Below, in pieces: positions 1 through 4,970 of a stretch of DNA of 9,524 nt (the first letter of the stretch is position 1; each line of letters opens with the position of its first letter). Under the pieces are notes generated by a model. The model ran no database searches. It had not been told where the DNA came from and was given only the letters and a program-made list of their open reading frames with translations. Origin of the DNA: an uncultured Christensenellaceae bacterium (lineage in GTDB: Bacteria > Bacillota > Clostridia > Christensenellales > Borkfalkiaceae); contig CAJUKJ010000028.1 of NCBI GenBank assembly GCA_910587365.1, positions 1 through 9,524 of the forward strand, read 5' to 3'. The position numbers and the translations under genes were made by a program.

Positions 1-482
1 CGGGTATGACCCATTCCGCAGCTATGGCTGCCGAAATTCTGCCCCACAAAACCATCCTTGAAGCGTTGAACACCGACCTCGTGTGCGACGCTATAAACAC
101 CGCAATGCGCGAATTGTTCTTGCAGATAGTATACGGCAGAACGCAGTCTGCTTTCTCGGAAGACGGTTTGCCCATCGGTGCAGGACTTGAAGATTTAGGT
201 AAGGGTCTTCGTTCACAGGTCGGTACTATGTACGGTACCGCACTTAAAGGCGTAAGATATCTTGAAATGGCGGAAGGCTACGTTATCGCGCTTGCCCTCG
301 ACAAAAACAACGAGGTTTGCGGTTACAAGTTCGTATCGCTCGGCAAGATGACCGACTTTATAAAGAAAGGTCTTACCCCCAACGAGGCTTACGAAAAGTC
401 GGTAGGTACTTACGGCAGATATACCAAGGAACAGGGTGCAGTAAAGCATATTGACCCCAGAACGGACAAGGAGGTTGATTAA
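1..482 (+). CDS. Iron-sulfur cluster assembly scaffold (NifU-like) protein, 5'-truncated by window edge
   Basis: This is the C-terminal part of a NifU/IscU-like scaffold protein; the reading frame is open to the left edge (codon GGT at 3-5), so the ATG at position 6 is an internal Met, not the start. I recognise the stretch from Gly-Met-Thr-His-Ser through the conserved AINTAMRELFLQIVYGRTQ and GLEDLGKGLRSQ segments as the family of scaffold proteins encoded directly before GGGtGRT genes in anaerobic Firmicutes. NifU-type scaffolds build Fe-S clusters on conserved cysteines, mostly in the N-terminal part that is missing here; one Cys in DLVCDAI and one in NEVCGYK remain. About 159 residues are visible, and roughly a third of the protein is probably outside the window. 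The stop codon is 2 bp before the next ATG, and the next gene's AGGAGG lies inside this gene, so the two are cotranscribed and probably translationally linked. The exact role of this subfamily has not, to my knowledge, been established. Confidence 0.8.
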   Translation, partial: GMTHSAAMAAEILPHKTILEALNTDLVCDAINTAMRELFLQIVYGRTQSAFSEDGLPIGAGLEDLGKGLRSQVGTMYGTALKGVRYLEMAEGYVIALALDKNNEVCGYKFVSLGKMTDFIKKGLTPNEAYEKSVGTYGRYTKEQGAVKHIDPRTDKEVD

Positions 483-484
483 TC

Positions 485-1486
485 ATGGCACTTTTTGAAA
501 GTTATGAAAGAAGAGAAAAGAAAATTCTCGGCGTATTGAAAGAATACGGCATTAAAAGTATTGAACAGTGCCGCGACATTTGCCTTGAAAAGGGAATAGA
601 CGTAGATAAAATCGTCCGCGGAACACAGCCCATCTGTTTTGAAAATGCTGTCTGGGCTTACACGGTAGGCGCGGCTATCGCAATCAAGAAAGGTTGCGTT
701 AAGGCTGCCGACGCCGCTGCCGCAATCGGTATCGGACTTCAAAGCTTCTGTATCCCCGGTTCGGTTGCCGAAAACAGAAAGGTAGGTTTGGGTCACGGCA
801 ATCTCGGCTCGATGCTCCTTTCAGAAGAAACGGATTGCTTCTGTTTCCTTGCAGGACACGAATCGTTCGCGGCTGCCGAAGGTGCTATAAAGATTGCCGA
901 AAACGCAAACAAGGTAAGGGTTAAGCCTTTACGCGTAATTTTAAACGGTTTGGGTAAAGACGCCGCATATATCATTTCAAGAATAAACGGCTTTACCTAT
1001 TGCAAAACCGAATTCGACCCCTACACGGAGAGCGTAAAGGTGGTTGACAGCGTTGCTTTCTCCGACGGGGCAAGGGCAAAGGTAAAATGCTACGGTGCGG
1101 ACAACGTACCCGAAGGCGTTGCAATTATGAAGCTCGAACACGTTTCTGTATCCATTACGGGTAACTCTACCAACCCTACGCGTTTCCAGCATCCCGTTGC
1201 AGGTACGTACAAGAAGTGGTGCGTCGAAAACGGAGTCAAGTACTTCTCGGTTGCGTCGGGCGGCGGCACGGGCAGAACGCTTCATCCCGACAATATGGCG
1301 GCAGGACCTTCTTCTTACGGTATGACGGACACTATGGGTCGTATGCACTCCGACGCGCAGTTCGCAGGTTCGTCCTCGGTTCCCGCACACGTTGAAATGA
1401 TGGGCTTAATCGGAATGGGTAACAACCCTATGGTCGGCGCAACGGTTGCAGTTGCGGTAGCCGTCCAGGAAGCTTTAACCAAATAA
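485..1486 (+). CDS. GGGtGRT family protein
   Basis: This is a complete 333-residue member of the family named after its signature, here GGGTGRT at residues 259-265, followed by LHPDN. Other conserved-looking blocks are QSFCIPGSVAENRK (86-99), GLGHGNLGSMLLSEET (101-116), GNSTNPTRFQHP (226-237) and the Gly-rich MGLIGMGNNPMVGAT (306-320). Ten cysteines are present (29, 33, 51, 71, 89, 118, 120, 173, 202, 246), which would be compatible with cluster or metal handling, but no classical CxxC ferredoxin-type motif is seen. The start is well set: ATG at 485 follows AGGAGG by about ten bases. No membrane segment or signal peptide is visible, so a cytoplasmic location is expected. The fixed pairing with an Fe-S scaffold suggests a joint role in Fe-S or redox metabolism. 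No reaction is known to me, so this is a family assignment only. Confidence 0.9.
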   Translation: MALFESYERREKKILGVLKEYGIKSIEQCRDICLEKGIDVDKIVRGTQPICFENAVWAYTVGAAIAIKKGCVKAADAAAAIGIGLQSFCIPGSVAENRKVGLGHGNLGSMLLSEETDCFCFLAGHESFAAAEGAIKIAENANKVRVKPLRVILNGLGKDAAYIISRINGFTYCKTEFDPYTESVKVVDSVAFSDGARAKVKCYGADNVPEGVAIMKLEHVSVSITGNSTNPTRFQHPVAGTYKKWCVENGVKYFSVASGGGTGRTLHPDNMAAGPSSYGMTDTMGRMHSDAQFAGSSSVPAHVEMMGLIGMGNNPMVGATVAVAVAVQEALTK

Positions 1487-1502
1487 CAATTTTATAAATT
1501 AA

Positions 1503-1540
1503 AACGGCTTCGGAAATATTCCGAAGCCGTTAATTTTATT
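1503..1540 (+). terminator. Strong rho-independent terminator, probably bidirectional
   Basis: A perfect 13-bp stem (1503-1515 AACGGCTTCGGAA pairing with 1519-1531) closes a 3-base loop and is followed on the plus strand by a T-rich run at 1531-1550. It lies 17 bp after the GGGtGRT stop codon and ends the scaffold/GGGtGRT operon. Read on the minus strand the same stem is followed by TTTAATTTAT, and the convergent beta-helix gene stops 15 bp away, so it probably serves both transcripts. Confidence 0.92.
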
Positions 1541-1545
1541 ATTTT

Positions 1546-3075
1546 TTATTGTATCTTTGTATCTGCGAATATCCCCGACGTGTTGGAAGAAATTTTTAAA
1601 GGCGTTGCCTCGTTTTCGATTATTACTGTATCAGTTATTATATACGGGTTTTTGCTTTTCTGCATTTCGGAAAGCTTTGCGTTTGTTACCTGTGAGAAAA
1701 CGTAACAGTTTTTTCCGCCTTCGACCTTAAAATTATCAAGCGTAACGGTTTCGGGTAAAAAGCACTGGTACCCGAAGTCCCAGTCGTTCCACTCGGCAAG
1801 TATAGCATAGCTTGCCGAACTTGTAGTTGTCAGCGTACAGTCTTTTAAAATTATATCGCCTTCCCAGGTACTGCCGTAGTCCGTTCTCAGTTGCATAAAA
1901 TGCGTGCCTGAAAGTCGTTGCACGTTTTCGATATGCAGCGTTCCTGCGCCGATTATCGTCAGGTTCTGACCTAAAACGGTATCCTTAATAGTCGCGTTAT
2001 AAACGCCCTGATGCGCGTCGAAGCGTGAAAGATTGCAACCTTCCATTTTCAGGTTTTTACAGAAGTTGGAAGCCATAACACCCCAGTAAGTGGTGTCCGT
2101 TACCGAATTTGCCTGAGTGCAATTTATCCAGGCAACATCGTTCGAGCGGACGGCTTGCGTATCGTAAGTGCCTTGTGAAACCGCGCCCGTGGGCTTTATA
2201 TTTGTGTAGGTCGTATGACCTGTTAAAACGCAGTCTTTAATAGTAACGTGGTTTGCATTATTGACGACGTAAAATCCCGTGTATGGGGAGCCTTGCTCGC
2301 CTTCGCCCGTTATATAATGCGAAATACCCGAAAGGGTTGTGTTAGAACGTTTTACGTTTATCCCGCGGGAGTAATAGTTCGCGCTTATATCGGCAACGTT
2401 TGCTACCGTGGTAAAATTACCGCCTTTAACGGTAACCGCGCTATCCGTCACGGAATATGCGGTAATGGAGGTAACCTCGTCGTAATCCCGTAGAACGGGC
2501 GTGCTTTCGTCAACGTTGCCGCTACCGTCTACCAAAATCATTTCCTGCCTGTTCGAGCCGCTGTTCGTGTTTTTGCCGAACCGAATATAATCTTTTTTAT
2601 TGCTGTTGACTATACATAGCATAACGTCCGTTTCAAACGTCAGGTTTAAATTGGTCTGGCCCGCCTTAATTGAATAGCCTTTTGGCACGGTTACTTTGTA
2701 CGAAGGGTTTTCGCTGCTTACCTCAAAGACGTGCCAGCCGCGGTTTTCCACGGTAACGGACGTATCGTCTATAATAAAATCCGCGTCGTTCCAGTCTACG
2801 TCCGTCTTAATAATCGCGGTGTCGTTGTGTGCGCCAATATAGTAGCAGGCGTCTTTGTCGGCAACTACCTTATAACCGTTTTCGTTAGCGTACTTGTGGG
2901 TTTGCTTTATGGCTTCAAAGTCGTCGGTTTTACCGTCGCCCACCGCGCCGAACTCTTCATAGCTGACGGTAACTTGCGTATCCTTGCCGTCGTTTCCGCA
3001 TGCGGCGAACGCCGTCGCCGAAAACAGTATTGAAAAGCCGAGTAGCGGAATAAGTATCTTTTTAACTGTATCCAT
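1546..3075 (-). CDS. Exported right-handed beta-helix protein, pectate-lyase-superfamily-like
   Basis: The product is 509 residues. The N-terminus has a short basic start (MDTVKK) and a hydrophobic run to about residue 24, then Ala-Cys at 25-26. It may be a lipoprotein, but the residue at -3 from Cys26 is Phe, which is unusual for a lipobox, so cleavage by signal peptidase I after AFA is also possible. Residues 41-58 (EFGAVGDGKTDDFEAIKQ) match the N-terminal signature of the Pectate_lyase_3 type of right-handed beta-helix proteins. The rest is a long series of short beta-strand-like repeats rich in Thr, Asn and Gly, as expected of a parallel beta-helix. Such proteins bind or cleave polysaccharides at the cell surface, but I see no identifiable catalytic set, so neither a lyase nor a hydrolase activity should be assumed. 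The ATG at 3075 is supported by AGGAT (minus strand, 3082-3086) six bases upstream. The gene is monocistronic, with its own promoter at 3176-3204. Confidence 0.82.
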   Translation of the reverse strand: MDTVKKILIPLLGFSILFSATAFAACGNDGKDTQVTVSYEEFGAVGDGKTDDFEAIKQTHKYANENGYKVVADKDACYYIGAHNDTAIIKTDVDWNDADFIIDDTSVTVENRGWHVFEVSSENPSYKVTVPKGYSIKAGQTNLNLTFETDVMLCIVNSNKKDYIRFGKNTNSGSNRQEMILVDGSGNVDESTPVLRDYDEVTSITAYSVTDSAVTVKGGNFTTVANVADISANYYSRGINVKRSNTTLSGISHYITGEGEQGSPYTGFYVVNNANHVTIKDCVLTGHTTYTNIKPTGAVSQGTYDTQAVRSNDVAWINCTQANSVTDTTYWGVMASNFCKNLKMEGCNLSRFDAHQGVYNATIKDTVLGQNLTIIGAGTLHIENVQRLSGTHFMQLRTDYGSTWEGDIILKDCTLTTTSSASYAILAEWNDWDFGYQCFLPETVTLDNFKVEGGKNCYVFSQVTNAKLSEMQKSKNPYIITDTVIIENEATPLKISSNTSGIFADTKIQ

Positions 3076-3097
3076 ATTTACATCCTTTATTTCAATA

Positions 3098-3121
3098 CCC
3101 CGCTTTAAATAAAAAGCGGGG
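3098..3121 (-). promoter_or_regulatory. Hairpin in the 5' leader of the beta-helix gene
   Basis: CCCCGCTTT (3098-3106) pairs perfectly with AAAGCGGGG (3113-3121) around a 6-base loop. If transcription starts near 3169 this lies in the roughly 94-base leader, about 22 bases before the start codon. No run of T follows on either strand, so it is not a convincing terminator. An mRNA-stabilising stem or a weak translational control element is possible. Confidence 0.45.
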
Positions 3122-3175
3122 GAATTATTCTAAAATGCACATTTTTAACTTATTGTGTAATTAATTTACAAGCAA

Positions 3176-3204
3176 AGTATAACACAGATTGACTGTCTTG
3201 TAAA
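3176..3204 (-). promoter_or_regulatory. SigA-type promoter of the beta-helix gene
   Basis: On the minus strand, TTTACA (3199-3204) is separated by exactly 17 bases from TATACT (3176-3181). The -10 box is preceded by TG plus one base, an extended -10 element. Transcription would begin near 3169. It is the only good match upstream of this gene. Confidence 0.7.
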
Positions 3205-3233
3205 TTGCAATATGATTAAATATAAATTGCAAT
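3201..3233. repeat. Pair of 11-bp direct repeats, candidate operator
   Basis: TAAATTGCAAT occurs at 3201-3211 and again at 3223-3233, exactly 22 bp apart, about two helical turns. Each copy contains the 8-bp palindrome ATTGCAAT. The first copy overlaps the -35 box of the minus-strand promoter and the second lies just upstream of it. This geometry fits two protein dimers bound on the same DNA face; the regulator is unknown. Confidence 0.45.
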
Positions 3234-3286
3234 TTTGCTTGATAAGATTTAAAAATATACTCTTTCGTAAAGACTTTAACCGACCC

Positions 3287-3320
3287 TTCGACAAAAAAAT
3301 TTGTCGGCGTTCGATAAAAA
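3287..3320 (+). promoter_or_regulatory. Cluster of CGAYAAA heptads before the mcsA promoter, candidate operator
   Basis: TTCGAYAAAAA occurs directly at 3287-3297 and 3310-3320, 23 bp apart. Between them lies an inverted copy, TTTGTCG (3300-3306), so that CGACAAA-AAAA-TTTGTCG (3289-3306) is a perfect 7-bp inverted repeat. The cluster ends 4 bp before the -35 box of the mcsA promoter, a position suited to control of that operon. It does not match the CtsR consensus (RGTCAAA-N3-RGTCAAA) or CIRCE. Confidence 0.4.
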
Positions 3321-3323
3321 GTG

Positions 3324-3351
3324 TTTACTCGCTTGTAAAAAGTATTATAAT
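3324..3351 (+). promoter_or_regulatory. SigA-type promoter of the mcsA-mcsB-clpC operon
   Basis: TTTACT (3324-3329), a 16-base spacer and a perfect TATAAT (3346-3351) precede mcsA. Transcription would start near 3358, giving a leader of about 60 bases. Confidence 0.7.
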
Positions 3352-3418
3352 ATAGGTAGGCAATATATTCGGTAAAGCCGCGCGGTTGCCGAACCCACAC
3401 AAAAGGTACTTAAAAATT

Positions 3419-3907
3419 ATGCTCTGCCAACACTGCAAAAAACATACAGCCGTCGTTAACTACACCGAAAGCAACAACGGTGCAAAATTTTCGTATCATC
3501 TTTGCGCGTTCTGTTATGCCGACCTTTTCGGCGAACTCAACAACAAGACCAATAACGATATCTGGGCGGGACTTTTCGGAGGCTCAAACGAAAATAAAAA
3601 GGTTTGCCCTGTCTGCAATACCACTTACGACGATTACGAAAAAACGGGACTTTTAGGCTGTACAAGCTGTTACGACGTGTTCAAAGAAGAGCTGATACCG
3701 TCAATTTTAAGGATACAGGGAAAGACGGAGCATGTCGGCAAGGTCGGCAAAAACAATGACGAATTAGGCTTACATAGACGGCTTAAAACTTTGCAGGAAC
3801 AGCTTGAAGAAGCTCTCCGTGAAAAGAAGTACGGCGAAGCCGACAGGCTCAATAAGCAAATAAATTCTATAAAGAAAACTTTACACGGAGGCGGAAGCAA
3901 TGGATAG
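3419..3907 (+). CDS. mcsA: Protein-arginine kinase activator McsA
   Basis: McsA is the zinc-binding partner and activator of the protein-arginine kinase McsB. The product has 162 residues from ATG 3419, which gives the usual family start MLCQHC. An in-frame TTG at 3386 would add 11 residues with no family similarity and is less likely. A modest AAAAGG lies 12 bases before the ATG. Two zinc-binding modules are visible: C3xxC6 with C29xxC32, and C63xxC66 with C81xxC84. The C-terminal part from about residue 117 to 155 is a UVR-type helical hairpin (ALREKKYGEADRLNKQI), the region by which McsA-like proteins contact partner proteins. The gene is first in an operon with mcsB (8-bp overlap) and clpC. 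In most Firmicutes ctsR stands directly upstream; here it is missing. Confidence 0.92.
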   Translation: MLCQHCKKHTAVVNYTESNNGAKFSYHLCAFCYADLFGELNNKTNNDIWAGLFGGSNENKKVCPVCNTTYDDYEKTGLLGCTSCYDVFKEELIPSILRIQGKTEHVGKVGKNNDELGLHRRLKTLQEQLEEALREKKYGEADRLNKQINSIKKTLHGGGSNG

Positions 3908-4916
3908 GATATCCGACGGAACAGTAGTTTCCACACGCGTCCGCCTTGCGCGCAACTTAGAAGGCTATCCGTTTCCGTCCCACTTAAAGGGCGAAAAGCA
4001 AGCCAAAGAAATTATCCGTCTGGTTTCGTCCGCGCTTTCCCGTCTGGACGAATTCAGACTCGTATATATGGACTCGATTTCCGGGGAAGAGGCGGTCTGT
4101 CTTATGGAAAACCACCTCATAAGCCCTAACCTCATAAATAACAAACGCTATTCCGCAGCCCTTATAAACAGGGAGGAAAACGTTTCGGTTATGATTAACG
4201 AAGAAGATCACCTTCGCGAGCAGTGCATAGTAAAGGGGCTTGACCTGCGTCTTGCATACGATACTATGTCAGAAATCGATAACCGTATAGCGGGTTCTAT
4301 GAAGTTTGCCTTTGACGAACAGTTAGGCTTTCTGACGGCGTGTCCTACAAACCTCGGCACAGGGTTAAGGGCATCGGTTATGCTGTTTTTACCCGCCCTT
4401 ACCATAAACGGCTTTATTCCAAAAGTTATACGCAGTATTTCCCGTCTTGGACTTACCGTGCGCGGAGTATACGGCGAGGGCAGCGAAGCGGACGGTTATA
4501 AATACCAGATAAGCAACGAAGTTACGCTCGGCGTTTCCGAGGAAGAAATTCTTGCTTCCGTGGAAGAGGTAGTGGATAAGGTGTGCGAGCTTGAACAAAC
4601 CGAAAGGCGAAACTTAAAACAGGGCAAGGACGCGCTCGATATTCAGGATGAATGCCTGCGTGCATACGGCGTGGTTACCAACTGTGCAAAAATTTCCACA
4701 CGCGAATTTGTAAACCTTACCGCAAAGGTAAAGTTAGGCGCGTGCCTCGGCTACATTAATATTCCCGACGTATCCGCCATAGACGATTTAGTGTTAAAGT
4801 TAAGTCCGTCAAACATAACTGCGGCGGCACAAAAAAGCCTTACAGCCGTTGAACGCGACGTCTATCGCGCCCAATACAGTGCAAAGGCTTTCAAAAAAAT
4901 GACAAATCAACCTTAA
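3900..4916 (+). CDS. mcsB: Protein-arginine kinase McsB
   Basis: McsB is a phosphagen-kinase-fold enzyme that phosphorylates arginine side chains, marking damaged proteins for ClpCP and controlling stress regulators. The 338-residue product shows the family signatures in order: STRVRLARN at 11-19 (nucleotide-binding arginines), NEEDHLR at 100-106, CPTNLGTGLRASVM at 148-161 with the active-site-loop Cys148, a Gly-rich block ending in QISNEVTLG (203-211), and RDVYRA at 319-324. The last matches the RDxxRA motif by which McsB senses phosphoarginine allosterically. Length is slightly below that of Bacillus subtilis McsB. The start overlaps the mcsA stop by 8 bp and is preceded by GGAGG inside mcsA, indicating translational coupling. 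All expected key motifs are present, so the enzyme should be active. Confidence 0.96.
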   Translation: MDRISDGTVVSTRVRLARNLEGYPFPSHLKGEKQAKEIIRLVSSALSRLDEFRLVYMDSISGEEAVCLMENHLISPNLINNKRYSAALINREENVSVMINEEDHLREQCIVKGLDLRLAYDTMSEIDNRIAGSMKFAFDEQLGFLTACPTNLGTGLRASVMLFLPALTINGFIPKVIRSISRLGLTVRGVYGEGSEADGYKYQISNEVTLGVSEEEILASVEEVVDKVCELEQTERRNLKQGKDALDIQDECLRAYGVVTNCAKISTREFVNLTAKVKLGACLGYINIPDVSAIDDLVLKLSPSNITAAAQKSLTAVERDVYRAQYSAKAFKKMTNQP

Positions 4917-4922
4917 TAAAAT

Positions 4923-4955
4923 CACGGCGGTTTTCCATGGAAAAAGCAGTCCGTG
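4923..4955 (+). other. Intercistronic hairpin between mcsB and clpC
   Basis: The 54-bp gap between mcsB and clpC contains an outer pair CACGG (4923-4927) and CCGTG (4951-4955) enclosing a perfect 14-bp palindrome, TTTTCCATGGAAAA (4931-4944). There is no following T run, so it is not a terminator. It sits just before the clpC ribosome binding site and could serve mRNA processing or tune clpC translation; this is inference. Confidence 0.4.
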
Positions 4956-4970
4956 AACAGGAGATATAAT

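Larger units (their letters stand above)
3076..3418. other. Divergent intergenic control region between the beta-helix gene and mcsA
   Basis: This 343-bp stretch contains no credible gene; an ORF spanning 3161-3400 on the minus strand overlaps both promoters and lacks family features. It holds, from left to right, a 5'-leader hairpin, a minus-strand promoter, a pair of direct repeats, a cluster of CGAYAAA motifs and the plus-strand promoter of the mcsA operon. Each is listed separately. I see no canonical CtsR heptad pair and no CIRCE element. Confidence 0.7.

Noticed and set aside
479..1390. Minus-strand frames opposite the GGGtGRT gene
   Set aside because: They are shadows of a conserved coding gene and show no domain or start signal of their own.
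3270..3288. A possible CtsR box, read on the minus strand as GGTCGGT-TAA-AGTCTTT
   Set aside because: The two RGTC cores have the right 10-bp spacing, but the AAA halves of both heptads are lost, so it fails the CtsR consensus.
3161..3400. A 79-codon minus-strand frame in the divergent intergenic region
   Set aside because: It covers two promoters and both repeat clusters, has an AT-driven composition (Tyr, Phe, Asn) and no ribosome binding site or family similarity.
3386..3418. TTG start adding 11 residues to McsA
   Set aside because: The family begins at the MLCQHC zinc module, and the added residues (starting PNPHKRYLK) look like untranslated leader.
4937..4969. A 10-codon leader-peptide-like frame ending just before clpC
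   Set aside because: The ATG lies inside the 14-bp palindrome and has no ribosome binding site before it; such a short frame is expected by chance.
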